NCBI RefSeq assembly: GCF_012034205.1
Contig: NZ_JAATEM010000033.1
Span: 1-64,000, forward strand
Source: Streptomyces composti
GTDB lineage: Bacteria > Actinomycetota > Actinomycetes > Streptomycetales > Streptomycetaceae
Direction of reading: 5' to 3'
DNA: 64,000 bases
Shown here one piece after another: positions 34,193-43,016 of the stretch; position 1 is the stretch's first letter, and every line of letters starts with the position of its first letter. The notes beneath the pieces are model-generated. The model made no database searches, was not told the origin of the DNA, and saw only the letters and a list, made by a program, of their open reading frames with translations. The translations under genes were made by a program, and so were the position numbers.

Positions 34193-35650
34193 GTGGCCGA
34201 CGAGCTCACCCCGGAGACCCCGGAAGAGACCGAAGAGCCCATCAAGCAGCGCAAGAACGGCCTGTACCCGGGCGTGTCCGACGAGCTGGCCGAGAACATG
34301 AAGACCGGCTGGGCCGACACGGAGCTGCACGACCTGGAGCCGATCCCGCAGGCGGCCGAGACCGCCGCCCGCCGCGCCCGGCTCTCCGCGCGCTTCCCCG
34401 GCGAGCGCCTGGTGATCCCCGCGGGCAACCTCAAGACGCGTTCGAACGACACGGACTACCCCTTCCGCGCCTCGGTCGAGTACGCGTACCTCACCGGCAA
34501 CCAGACCGAGGACGGCGTCCTCGTCATGGAGCCCACCGCCGACGGCCACCGGTCGACGATCTACCTCCGGCCGCGCTCCAACCGGGAGAACGGCGAGTTC
34601 TGGCTGGACGGCCACGGCGAACTGTGGGTCGGCCGCCGCCGCTCCCTCACCGAGGCGGAGAAGCTCTACGGCATCCCCGCGTCCGACGTGCGCGAGCTGC
34701 CCGACGCGCTGCGTGAGGCCACCGGCCCGGTCCGCGTGGTGCGCGGCCACGACGCCGGCATCGAGGCCGCGCTGACCGACAAGGTCACCGCCGAGCGCGA
34801 CGAGGAGCTGCGGGTCTTCCTCTCCGAGATGCGGCTGGTGAAGGACGACTTCGAGATCGGCGAGCTGCAGAAGGCCGTCGACTCGACGGTGCGCGGCTTC
34901 GAGGACGTGGTGAAGGTCCTCGACAAGGCCCAGGCGACCAGCGAGCGCTACATCGAGGGCACCTTCTTCCTGCGCGCCCGCGTGGAGGGCAACGACGTCG
35001 GCTACGGCTCCATCTGCGCGGCCGGCCCGCACGCCACCACGCTGCACTGGGTGCGCAACGACGGCCCGGTCCGCGCCGGCGACCTGCTGCTGCTCGACGC
35101 GGGCGTCGAGACGCACACGTACTACACGGCCGACGTCACCCGCACCCTGCCGATCAGCGGCCGCTACACCGAGCTGCAGAAGAAGATCTACGACGCGGTG
35201 TACGACGCCCAGGAGGCCGGGATCGCGGCGGTGAAGCCGGGCGCCAAGTACCGGGACTTCCACGACGCGGCCCAGCGGGTGCTGGCCGAGCGGCTCGTGG
35301 AGTGGGGCCTGGTCGAGGGCCCCGTGGAGCGGGTGCTCGAGCTGGGGCTGCAGCGCCGCTGGACCCTGCACGGCACCGGCCACATGCTCGGCATGGACGT
35401 CCACGACTGCGCCGCCGCACGGACCGAGACATATGTCGACGGCACGCTGGAGCCCGGCATGGTGCTCACCGTCGAGCCCGGTCTGTACTTCCAGGCGGAC
35501 GACCTGACCGTGCCGGAGGAGTACCGGGGCATCGGCGTCCGCATCGAGGACGACATCCTGGTCACGGAGGACGGCAACCGGAACCTCTCCGCCGCCCTGC
35601 CCCGGCGCTCGGACGAGGTCGAGGCCTGGATGGCGTCTCTCCAGGGCTGA
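34193..35650 (+). CDS. pepP: Aminopeptidase P family metallopeptidase
   Basis: 485 aa, cytosolic Xaa-Pro aminopeptidase that removes N-terminal residues before proline. N-terminal creatinase-like domain about 60-200; C-terminal pita-bread domain with dinuclear metal ligands Asp (LLLLDAGVETH), Asp (TADVTRTLP), His (GTGHMLGMDVHD), Glu (LTVEPGLYF) and Glu (GVRIEDDILVTEDG). The GTG start at 34193 has GGAGGATGAC. Monocistronic, closed by a perfect hairpin. It is PepP rather than PepQ by the long N-terminal domain. Confidence 0.93.
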   Translation: MADELTPETPEETEEPIKQRKNGLYPGVSDELAENMKTGWADTELHDLEPIPQAAETAARRARLSARFPGERLVIPAGNLKTRSNDTDYPFRASVEYAYLTGNQTEDGVLVMEPTADGHRSTIYLRPRSNRENGEFWLDGHGELWVGRRRSLTEAEKLYGIPASDVRELPDALREATGPVRVVRGHDAGIEAALTDKVTAERDEELRVFLSEMRLVKDDFEIGELQKAVDSTVRGFEDVVKVLDKAQATSERYIEGTFFLRARVEGNDVGYGSICAAGPHATTLHWVRNDGPVRAGDLLLLDAGVETHTYYTADVTRTLPISGRYTELQKKIYDAVYDAQEAGIAAVKPGAKYRDFHDAAQRVLAERLVEWGLVEGPVERVLELGLQRRWTLHGTGHMLGMDVHDCAAARTETYVDGTLEPGMVLTVEPGLYFQADDLTVPEEYRGIGVRIEDDILVTEDGNRNLSAALPRRSDEVEAWMASLQG

Positions 35651-35664
35651 CATCCCCCGACGCC

Positions 35665-35700
35665 GAAGAGGCCGGGTACCGCTGGGTACCCGGCCTCTTC
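35665..35700 (+). terminator. Terminator of the aminopeptidase gene
   Basis: Perfect 16-bp stem GAAGAGGCCGGGTACC with a four-base loop, 15 bp after the stop codon. Confidence 0.9.
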
Positions 35701-35800
35701 CGCTCACGGCTTCCGGTCCGCCTGGAACCCAGGGGGCAAAGGCTCGCGGACCTCAGGCGGGAGGCGCCCGCGCAGGCCCGCCCGCCGGGCCGCACCGCCG

Positions 35801-36265
35801 TCACACCGCCATCAGGGGGGCGTCTTCCCGCCATTTGAGGATCTTGTCGAAGCTCAGCACCGCGCCGCCGCGGCCGGGCTGGGTGCCGAAGTGGACGTGG
35901 TCGGCGAGTTCCTGGATGAGGCAGAGGCCGCGGCCGTGCTCCGCGTCGGCGGGAGCCGGGCGGGCGGGGAGCCGGGAACGGGAGCCGGCCCCGGCGGAGA
36001 AGCCGGGGCCGGCGTCGGCGACCTCGATGCGGCACTTCTCGCCGTCCAGATAGGCGGTGACCCGGTAGGCCTCGGAGGAGGCACCGCGGGCGCCGTCGCC
36101 GCCGTGCTCGACGGCGTTGGCGCAGGCCTCGCTGAGGGCGACGGACAAGTCGTAGGAGACGTCGGGGTCGACGCCCGCGGTCTCCATCGTGCCGAGCAGC
36201 AGGCGCCGGGCGAGCGGCACGCTGGCAGCCTCACGCCGCAGTTGGAGTGACCACCAGATGCTCAT
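35801..36265 (-). CDS. RsbW-like ATP-binding anti-sigma/regulatory protein
   Basis: 154 aa HATPase_c_2 protein: N-box VALSEACANAVEHG, G1 box CRIEVADAGPGF, G2 box EHGRGLCLIQELADHVHF. All ATP-binding boxes are intact, so it should bind ATP and act as an anti-sigma-type kinase or sequestering factor. Starts at the ATG at 36263-36265 with GGAGGC upstream. Second such gene in 8 kb, and the PP2C phosphatase between them makes partner switching plausible. Convergent with the aminopeptidase gene. Confidence 0.87.
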   Translation of the reverse strand: MSIWWSLQLRREAASVPLARRLLLGTMETAGVDPDVSYDLSVALSEACANAVEHGGDGARGASSEAYRVTAYLDGEKCRIEVADAGPGFSAGAGSRSRLPARPAPADAEHGRGLCLIQELADHVHFGTQPGRGGAVLSFDKILKWREDAPLMAV

Positions 36266-36485
36266 GCTCCAGCCTCCAGGCCGCGCCTCGACATACCGTT
36301 ACGTATTGCCCTGGGTGCTCACGTGTAAGCGTGAAGTTGACGTGATGCCGCCCATATGGCGGGTGTGCCGGGAAGCCGATCGGTGTATGTGGGGCGGTCG
36401 GCGGCCAAGGCGACCTTCCGGTCGAACCTCATCTTCGGGACCTGCCGTACGGCGCCCGGGGGCCCGGTGCGATGATGGGCCCGCC

Positions 36486-37298
36486 ATGTCTGCCCCCCAC
36501 CCGCGTACGACGCGCACCGGAGCAGGGCTCCGGATCATGCGGGCCGCGGTGTTCGCCGCGGTCTGTGTCGTGCTGGCCGGGGCAGGTCACACGATCACCT
36601 CCTGCACCGCCGTTCCGCTGTGGGCGCTGGGCGCCGGTTTCCTCGCGGCGCTGGCGGTCGCGGTGCCGCTGGCGGGGCGTCCCCGCTCGCTGCCGGGGAC
36701 GGCGGCCATGCTGACGGTCGGTCAGACGGCGCTGCACACGCTGTTCGGGCTGGGGCAGCACGGGGCCGGTTCGCCGGCCGGGGCGCGGCTCTCCGACGCG
36801 GCACTGGTCGAACGGGCGGCGCGGCTGGCCTGCGGTCCCCACGAGGGGGCGATCAGTGCGGCACGGGCGCGGCAGATCCTGACCGACGCGCGGGTGCTCC
36901 CCGCGGGCGGCGACCCGCACGCCGGGCACGTCCTGACGGACTCGGTGTCCTCGGCCGGCGCCCCGGTGTCACTGCTGCCGTCCCTGCCGATGCTGCTGGT
37001 GCACGTCCTGGCGGCGCTCGCCACGGGCTGGCTGCTGCGGCACGGCGACCTCGCACTGCTGCGGCTCGCCGACCTGTCGGCCCACGGCGTCACCGAGGGC
37101 GCACTCATGCGGTCGCTGCGTGCCGCGATCGCCCTGGTGTGTGTGCTGCGCGCGGGGCTGCCCGGCGCGCCGGAAGCCGCGCCGAGGACACCGACGCCGC
37201 AGCTCACGCCGCCGCCGCCGCACACCACCGCACTCCACCACACGGTGATCCGGCGCGGCCCGCCCGCCGGCCGCACCGCACTCGCGCTCGCCGCCTGA
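36486..37298 (+). CDS. Membrane protein next to copper cluster
   Basis: 270 aa with four or five membrane helices (about 17-34, 40-60, 65-85, 160-182 and 215-235) and a His/Pro-rich C-terminal tail (TPPPPHTTALHHTVIRRG). The extra-membrane loop has His residues (HGAGSPAG, DPHAGHVL), compatible with metal contact. It sits upstream of ycnI in the copper cluster and may belong to it functionally. No defined family seen. The start MSAPHPRT at 36486 is chosen over a long upstream open frame with shadow composition. Confidence 0.72.
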   Translation: MSAPHPRTTRTGAGLRIMRAAVFAAVCVVLAGAGHTITSCTAVPLWALGAGFLAALAVAVPLAGRPRSLPGTAAMLTVGQTALHTLFGLGQHGAGSPAGARLSDAALVERAARLACGPHEGAISAARARQILTDARVLPAGGDPHAGHVLTDSVSSAGAPVSLLPSLPMLLVHVLAALATGWLLRHGDLALLRLADLSAHGVTEGALMRSLRAAIALVCVLRAGLPGAPEAAPRTPTPQLTPPPPHTTALHHTVIRRGPPAGRTALALAA

Positions 37299-37544
37299 CA
37301 CGGCGCCGCTCCCGGTTCCGCGGAGGGGACGCCACGGCCTCGTCGGGAACAGGACCGGGTTGCCCCGGACCGACCGGCCGAGAAGGGGTACGGCGCGGGC
37401 CTCCTCCGAGGAGGCCCGGCATGCACGGGTGCGTCCCCGCGTCTCCGCGTGCGCCCGGTCCGCCCCCGGCGGGGGTGCCGTCCGCGTACGCGTCACCGTC
37501 CGTGAAACCGAAGAGAACACGAAGAGAAGCGGAGTGCTTCTGCC

Positions 37545-38285
37545 ATGAAGGCTTCCCGTATCGCCGCCGCCGCTGCCGTCGCCGGTGCCGCCGTGCTCGC
37601 CCTGTCCGCCCCCGCCGTCGCGCATGTGACGGTGCAGCCGGAGGGCGAGGCCGCGAAGGGCTCGTACGCGGTCGTCGACTTCAAGGTCCCCAATGAGCGG
37701 GACGACGCCTCGACCACCAAGCTCGAGGTGACCTTCCCCGCCGACCACCCGCTGGCGTCGGTGATGCCGCAGCCGGTGCCCGGCTGGAAGGCCGAGGTCA
37801 CCAAGTCCAAGCTGGACAAGCCGCTCGAGCTGCACGGCAAGAAGATCGACGAGGTGGTCAGCAAGGTCACCTGGACCGCCGACGGCAAGGGCATCGAGCC
37901 CGGCTTCTTCCAGAAGTTCCCGGTGTCCATCGGCACACTGCCCGAGGACGCCGACGAGCTCGCCTTCAAGGCCCTGCAGACGTACTCCGACAAGGAGGTC
38001 GTCCGCTGGATCGAGGTGCCGCAGAAGGGCCAGGAGGAGCCGGACAACCCGGCGCCGGTCCTCGCCCTGTCCGAGGCCCCCGAGGACGGCCGGCACGGCG
38101 CCTCCGACGGCAAGGCGGAGGACGGGACCGAGAACGCCGCCGCCGGGACCGGCGCCGCGGACTCCGAGGAGTCCGGCGGCGGCACCGACACCACCGCCCG
38201 GGTCCTGGGCGTCGTCGGCATCGTGGTCGGTGCCGCGGGCGTCGCCTACGGCGTGCTGGCCGGCCGCCGGCGCTCCACGACCTGA
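37545..38285 (+). CDS. ycnI: YcnI-like copper-binding membrane protein (DUF1775)
   Basis: 246 aa. Signal peptide 1-26 ending PAVA, so the mature N-terminus is His (HVTVQPEGEA), the monohistidine-brace copper ligand known for YcnI. DUF1775 beta domain to about 165 (PGWKAEVTKSKLDKPLE, EPGFFQKFPVSIG). An acidic linker and a C-terminal anchor helix (VLGVVGIVVGAAGVAYGVLA) end in RRRS. Likely binds Cu(II) outside the membrane and passes it to Sco/PCuAC. First gene of the run ycnI-sco-ecuC-copCD-dtpA, separated from sco by a hairpin. Confidence 0.9.
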   Translation: MKASRIAAAAAVAGAAVLALSAPAVAHVTVQPEGEAAKGSYAVVDFKVPNERDDASTTKLEVTFPADHPLASVMPQPVPGWKAEVTKSKLDKPLELHGKKIDEVVSKVTWTADGKGIEPGFFQKFPVSIGTLPEDADELAFKALQTYSDKEVVRWIEVPQKGQEEPDNPAPVLALSEAPEDGRHGASDGKAEDGTENAAAGTGAADSEESGGGTDTTARVLGVVGIVVGAAGVAYGVLAGRRRSTT

Positions 38286-38303
38286 CCCGCACCCTTTTCC
38301 ACG

Positions 38304-38349
38304 GCGTGCACCGGGACCGGCCACGGCCCCGTGTCCTCCCGGTGCACGC
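38304..38349 (+). terminator. Hairpin between ycnI and sco
   Basis: 13-bp perfect stem GCGTGCACCGGGA / complement (38304-38316 and 38337-38349). It may end ycnI transcription or lower read-through into sco. Confidence 0.6.
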
Positions 38350-38378
38350 CGGATCACTCACCTCCGGGGACACCTCAC

Positions 38379-39035
38379 ATGCGCAACAAGACCCTGACGG
38401 CGGCGGCCCTGCTCGCCGCCACCCTGACCCTCACCGCCTGCGGCACCGACGACGGGGACAGCGGCGACGCCCCCGTCACCGTGGTCTCCGAGGAGGCCGG
38501 TCAGAAGAAGGCGGCCACCGTTCTCGACAAGCCCTTCGAGAAGCCGGACCTGGTCCTCACCGACACCGACGGCAAGCCCTACGACTTCCGCGAGGAGACG
38601 GCGGGCAAGCCCACGCTGATCTACTTCGGCTACACCCACTGCCCCGACGTGTGCCCGCTGACGATGAACAACATCGCGGTGGCCAAGAAGCAGCTGCCCA
38701 AGGAGCAGCAGGACAAGCTGCAGATCGTCTTCGTCACCACCGACCCGAAGCGGGACACCCCGAAGGAACTCGGCAAGTGGCTCAAGGGCATCGACCCCCA
38801 GGTCACCGGCCTCACCGGTGACTTCGACACCATCCAGGCCGGCGCCCGCACCCTCGGCATCTCCATCGACCCGCCGCGCAAGGACGACAACGGCAAGATC
38901 GTCTCGGACCACGGCACCCAGGTCGTCGCCTTCAACCCGAAGACCGACGCCGGCTACCTCTTCTACGGTGACGACGCCACCGTCCAGGACTACGCCAAGG
39001 ACCTCCCGAAGATCATCAAGGGGGAGAACCCGTGA
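38379..39035 (+). CDS. sco: Sco1/SenC copper chaperone lipoprotein
   Basis: 218 aa. Lipoprotein signal with lipobox LTAC (Cys21). The thioredoxin-like domain carries the copper motif CPDVC in YFGYTHCPDVCPLT and the ligand His in VSDHGTQVVAF. Delivers copper to the CuA site of cytochrome oxidase. In S. lividans the orthologue is also tied to copper-dependent development. Overlaps the following ecuC gene by four bases, indicating translational coupling. Confidence 0.94.
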   Translation: MRNKTLTAAALLAATLTLTACGTDDGDSGDAPVTVVSEEAGQKKAATVLDKPFEKPDLVLTDTDGKPYDFREETAGKPTLIYFGYTHCPDVCPLTMNNIAVAKKQLPKEQQDKLQIVFVTTDPKRDTPKELGKWLKGIDPQVTGLTGDFDTIQAGARTLGISIDPPRKDDNGKIVSDHGTQVVAFNPKTDAGYLFYGDDATVQDYAKDLPKIIKGENP

Positions 39036-39499
39036 GGCGGCTCGCGGTCGCGGCCGGGGTCGTCGCGGGGGCGCTCACCCTGGCCGGCTGCGGCGGCTCG
39101 GACTCCGGGGCGGACGCGGCATCGGACAAGGCGGAGCTGTCCGTCACCGGTGCGTACATGCCGCAGCCGGTGTCGGACATGGCGGCCGGGTTCTTCACCA
39201 TCACCAACAAGGGCGGCGCCGACGACCGGCTGACCTCGGTCAGCAGCGACATCGCCGGCCAGGTCACCGTGCACGAGACCGTCGACGGCTCGATGCAGGA
39301 GGTCGAGAGCCTCGAGATCCCGGCGCACGGTCGGCTGGTGCTGAAGAGCGGCGGCAACCACCTGATGTTCGAGGAGCTGAAGCGCAAGCCGAAGGAGGGC
39401 CAGAAGGTCACCGTCGAGCTGCGGTTCGCCCACTCCGACCCCGTCACGGTCGACATCCCGGTGAAGCCGGCCACCTACACCCCGAAGCACGGACACTGA
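39032..39499 (+). CDS. ecuC: PCuAC-type extracellular copper chaperone lipoprotein
   Basis: 155 aa, GTG start overlapping the sco stop (GTGA). Lipobox LAGC (Cys19). The PCuAC domain has the Cu(I) ligand pattern H..M..HxM: His in VTVHETVDGSM, Met in GSMQEVE, then HLM in GGNHLMFEE. Moves Cu(I) to Sco and oxidase outside the membrane. Called ECuC in S. lividans. Confidence 0.93.
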   Translation: MRRLAVAAGVVAGALTLAGCGGSDSGADAASDKAELSVTGAYMPQPVSDMAAGFFTITNKGGADDRLTSVSSDIAGQVTVHETVDGSMQEVESLEIPAHGRLVLKSGGNHLMFEELKRKPKEGQKVTVELRFAHSDPVTVDIPVKPATYTPKHGH

Positions 39500-39513
39500 G
39501 GGAGACCACCCCC

Positions 39514-41655
39514 GTGACCACCCAGACCATCGCCCCCCGCGTCCGGACCCTGCTCGTCCTGCTGCTGGCCGTCGCCGGCACGCTCCTGGCGGGTGCCGCG
39601 CCCGCCTCCGCGCACGCCGCGCTGACCGGCAGCGACCCCCGGCAGGGGGCGGTGGTCGACAAGGCGCCCGCCAAGGTCTCGCTCACCTTCTCCGAGCCGA
39701 TCGCGGTCAGCGACGACGCCGTGCGCGTCCTCGACCCCAAGGGCGAGCGCGTCGACCGGGGCGAGGTGTCCAACCCGGAGGGCACCACCTACACGGTGCG
39801 CCTGCTCAGCGGGCTGCCCGACGGCACGTACACGGTGACCTACCAGGTGGTGTCGGCGGACAGCCACCCCGTCACGGGTGCCTTCACCTTCTCCATCGGC
39901 GCGCCCTCCGAGACCACCGTGTCGGCCTCCGCGCAGGCCTCGGACGAGGGCCCGGTCGGCTGGCTGTACGGCGCCGGACGGTATGTGTCCTACGCCGGGT
40001 TCGTGGTGCTCGTCGGTGCGGCCGCCTTCGTGCTGGCCTGCTGGCCGCACGGGTCCGGGGTGCGGGCGCTGCAACGGCTGGTGGTCGCCGGCTGGCTGGC
40101 GCTGACCTCGGCCACCCTGGCGCTGCTGCTCCTGCGCGGCTCCTACACCGGCTCGGGGAAGATCGGGGACGTCTTCGATCTTTCGCTGCTCGGTGAGGTG
40201 CTGCAGACCAAGACGGGCGCGGCGCTGGTGTCCCGGCTGCTGCTGCTCGCGGCGGCTGCGCTGTTCATCGCGGTGTTCTTCGGCGCGTACGACAAGCGGG
40301 ACGACGAGGAGAAGCGGGATCTGGCCTTCGGTCTGGCGATCGGCGGCACGGTGGTGGCGACCGGTCTTGCGGCGACTTGGGCGCTGTCCGAGCACGCCTC
40401 CACCGGGCTCCAGCCGGGCATCGCCATGCCGGTCGACGTGATCCATCTGCTGGCCGTCGCCGCCTGGCTCGGCGGGCTCACCGCCCTGCTGGTGGCGCTT
40501 CACCGGGCACCGGCCGAGACCCCGGTCGGCCGGGACGCGGTCCGGCGGTTCTCCCGGCTGGCCTTCGGCAGTGTGCTCGTCCTGGCCGTCACCGGGATCT
40601 ACCAGAGCTGGCGTCAGCTCGGCTCCTGGTCGGCGTTCACCGACACGCGGTACGGGCAGCTGCTGCTGGCGAAGATCGGCCTGGTGGCGGTGCTCGTCGG
40701 GATCGCCTATGTCTCGCGGACGTGGACGGCCCGGCTGGCGGAGACTCCCCAGCGGGAGGAGTCCAGGAAAACCAAGGAGGCCACCGAGGCCAGGAAGGCC
40801 GCGCAGCACGCGGGCGCCGTGGCGCAGGGGGGCGGCACGGGCAAGGGTGCGGCCGCGAGCGGCGCGGCCGAGGGCGGTGCCGCGGGAGCCGGTGCGGCTG
40901 GCAAGGGCACCTCCGGTGAGGCCGACGAGGGCAGCAGCGCTTCGGACGAGGCTGGTACGGGTGACGGCTCGGCGAGCGAGGCCGGTGACGGCACACCCTC
41001 CGCAGGCGACGCCGGGAAGAACGCCGCACCCGCCGGAAAGGCCGCCGACGCCACCGGCTCGGTGCGGGCCGCGCAGCTCGCCCGGCAGCGGGCCGCCGTG
41101 GAGGCGGCCCGGCGGAAGCGGCTGCGGGACGCCGACCCCAATCGCTCCGGTCTGCGCCGTTCCGTGCTCGCGGAGGCAGGCGTCGCCGTCGTACTGCTCG
41201 CCGTGACGACCGTGCTGACGCAGACGGAGCCGGGGCGCACCGTACAGGAGGCCGCCGCGGCCACCTCGTCCTCCTCTTCCTCTTCGTCGTCCGCCGCCTC
41301 CGGGCAGGGATCCGGCGCGGTCACCCTGAACATGCCGTTCGACACCGGCGGCAAGGACGGCAAGGGCGTGGTGACCATCGACCTGGACCCGGCGCAGGTG
41401 GGCAGCAACGCCGTGCATGTCTATGTGGAGGGCCCCGACGGCAAGCCCTACGACATCCCCGAGGTCAAGATCGCCTTCACCCTGGAGGCCAAGGACATCG
41501 GGCCGCTGCCGGTCGCGCCCGATCACCTCTCCACCGGACACTGGTCCGCGAGCGGGGTGCAGATCCCCATGGCCGGTGACTGGAAGATCGAGGCGACCGT
41601 GCGGACCTCCGACATCGACCAGGTGACCGTCTCCAAGAACACTCAGATCGGCTGA
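39514..41655 (+). CDS. copCD: CopC-CopD fusion with extra C-terminal domain
   Basis: 713 aa, GTG start. Signal peptide ending ASA so the mature protein begins HAALTGSDP. CopC cupredoxin-like domain to ~125, with VSADSHPVTGAF supplying copper His. Eight or so membrane helices of CopD follow (about 150-405). A long Gly/Ala/Lys/Glu cytoplasmic insert (about 410-530) contains a helix ARQRAAVEAARRKRLRD. Another membrane helix, a Ser-run, and an extracellular YtkA-like beta domain (about 610-713) follow. Copper binding/import role. Fourth gene of the cluster, 14 bp after ecuC. Confidence 0.9.
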   Translation: MTTQTIAPRVRTLLVLLLAVAGTLLAGAAPASAHAALTGSDPRQGAVVDKAPAKVSLTFSEPIAVSDDAVRVLDPKGERVDRGEVSNPEGTTYTVRLLSGLPDGTYTVTYQVVSADSHPVTGAFTFSIGAPSETTVSASAQASDEGPVGWLYGAGRYVSYAGFVVLVGAAAFVLACWPHGSGVRALQRLVVAGWLALTSATLALLLLRGSYTGSGKIGDVFDLSLLGEVLQTKTGAALVSRLLLLAAAALFIAVFFGAYDKRDDEEKRDLAFGLAIGGTVVATGLAATWALSEHASTGLQPGIAMPVDVIHLLAVAAWLGGLTALLVALHRAPAETPVGRDAVRRFSRLAFGSVLVLAVTGIYQSWRQLGSWSAFTDTRYGQLLLAKIGLVAVLVGIAYVSRTWTARLAETPQREESRKTKEATEARKAAQHAGAVAQGGGTGKGAAASGAAEGGAAGAGAAGKGTSGEADEGSSASDEAGTGDGSASEAGDGTPSAGDAGKNAAPAGKAADATGSVRAAQLARQRAAVEAARRKRLRDADPNRSGLRRSVLAEAGVAVVLLAVTTVLTQTEPGRTVQEAAAATSSSSSSSSSAASGQGSGAVTLNMPFDTGGKDGKGVVTIDLDPAQVGSNAVHVYVEGPDGKPYDIPEVKIAFTLEAKDIGPLPVAPDHLSTGHWSASGVQIPMAGDWKIEATVRTSDIDQVTVSKNTQIG

Positions 41656-41661
41656 ACCACC

Positions 41662-42948
41662 ATGGCTGACCAGTCCACTTCCCAGACGGCTCCGGACGCC
41701 CCCGAGGAGGGCGCCGCCACGCGGGCCGCGGGTCAGGGGATCTCGCGGCGACGGCTGCTCGGCACCGCCGGGGCGACGGGCCTTGTGTTCGGCGCGGCGG
41801 GCGGCGCCGTGGGATACGCCTCGGCTCCGGCCGATGCGTCGACCCCGCTGTCGTCGGTGGGCGAGCGGCGGGTGCCGTTTCACGTGAAACACCAGCCCGG
41901 TATCACCGAGGGACTCCAGGCCCGGGGCCATCTGATCGCCTTCGATCTGGCGCCGGGCGCCGGCCGCAAGGAGACCGCCGCGCTGATGCGCCGCTGGTCG
42001 GACACGGCCCGGCGCCTGATGGCCGGGGAGCCGGCCGCGCACGGCGACACCGATGTGGCCCGTGACGCCGGCCCCTCCGGACTGACCCTGACCTTCGGTT
42101 TCGGGCACAGCTTCTTCGCCCGTACCGGGCTGGAGAAACAGCGCCCGGTGGCCCTGGACCCGCTGCCGGAGTTCTCCTCCGACCGCCTCGACAAGACGCG
42201 CAGCAACGGCGACCTGTGGGTGCAGATCGGCTCCGACGACGCACTGGTCGCCTTCCATGCGCTGCGCGCGATCCAGCGGGACGCAGGCTCGGCCGCCCGG
42301 GTGCGCTGGCAGATGAACGGTTTCAACCGCACGCCGGGGGCCACCGCCCGCCCCATGACCGCCCGCAATCTGATGGGCCAGATCGACGGCACCCGTAACC
42401 CCAAGCCGTCCGACCCGGACTTCGAGCAGCGGATCTTTGTCCCGGAGAACGGCGAGCCGGCGTGGATGGCGAACGGCTCCTACGCGGTGGTGCGCCGGAT
42501 CCGGATGCTGCTCGACGACTGGGAGCAGCTGTCGCTGAAGGAGCAGGAGAACGTCATCGGGCGCCGCAAGTCCGACGGCGCCCCGCTCTCCGGAGGCACC
42601 GAGACCTCGGAGATGGACCTGGAGAAGACGGACGCCGAGGGCAATCTCGTCGTCCCCTACAACGCGCACGCCCGGATCACCCGGCCCGACCAGAACGGCG
42701 GGGCGGCGATGCTGCGGCGCCCGTTCTCGTACCACGACGGGATCGACGCGGACGGCGTGCCGGACGCGGGGCTGCTGTTCATCTGCTGGCAGGCCGATCC
42801 GCTGCGCGGGTTCGTGCCGGTGCAGCGCAAGCTGGACCGCGGGGACGCGCTGTCGCGGTACATCCGGCATGAGGCGAGCGGGCTGTTCGCGGTGCCGGGC
42901 GGTGCGGCGGAGGGAGAGTACGTGGGGCAGCGCCTGCTGGAGGGGTGA
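41662..42948 (+). CDS. dtpA: Dye-decolourising (DyP) heme peroxidase, Tat-exported
   Basis: 428 aa, class A/EfeB-like DyP. The Tat signal SRRRLLGTAG is at ~28-37. Heme-pocket residues are the distal Asp in NLMGQIDGTRNP (GxxDG) and the proximal His region RPFSYHDG with its Arg. Orthologous by context to DtpA of S. lividans, which works with copper protein GlxA maturation. Follows copCD by six bases. Notably a perfect parS site is embedded in its coding DNA (41877-41890, encoding PFHVK) just after the signal peptide. Confidence 0.93.
   Translation: MADQSTSQTAPDAPEEGAATRAAGQGISRRRLLGTAGATGLVFGAAGGAVGYASAPADASTPLSSVGERRVPFHVKHQPGITEGLQARGHLIAFDLAPGAGRKETAALMRRWSDTARRLMAGEPAAHGDTDVARDAGPSGLTLTFGFGHSFFARTGLEKQRPVALDPLPEFSSDRLDKTRSNGDLWVQIGSDDALVAFHALRAIQRDAGSAARVRWQMNGFNRTPGATARPMTARNLMGQIDGTRNPKPSDPDFEQRIFVPENGEPAWMANGSYAVVRRIRMLLDDWEQLSLKEQENVIGRRKSDGAPLSGGTETSEMDLEKTDAEGNLVVPYNAHARITRPDQNGGAAMLRRPFSYHDGIDADGVPDAGLLFICWQADPLRGFVPVQRKLDRGDALSRYIRHEASGLFAVPGGAAEGEYVGQRLLEG
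41877..41890. promoter_or_regulatory. parS site inside dtpA
   Basis: Perfect GTTTCACGTGAAAC within the coding sequence, translated as part of VPFHVKHQ. Confidence 0.9.
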
Positions 42949-43016
42949 AGCCGCCGGACGTCACCCGGAGAGGTCATGCCGGGCCGGCGGAGGCGCGGGC
43001 CCATTAGGGTGAGGTC

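Noticed and set aside
39475..42870. 1131-aa minus-strand frame across copCD and dtpA
   Set aside because: Antisense shadow; crosses two recognisable plus-strand genes and has Arg/Gly/His-rich composition.
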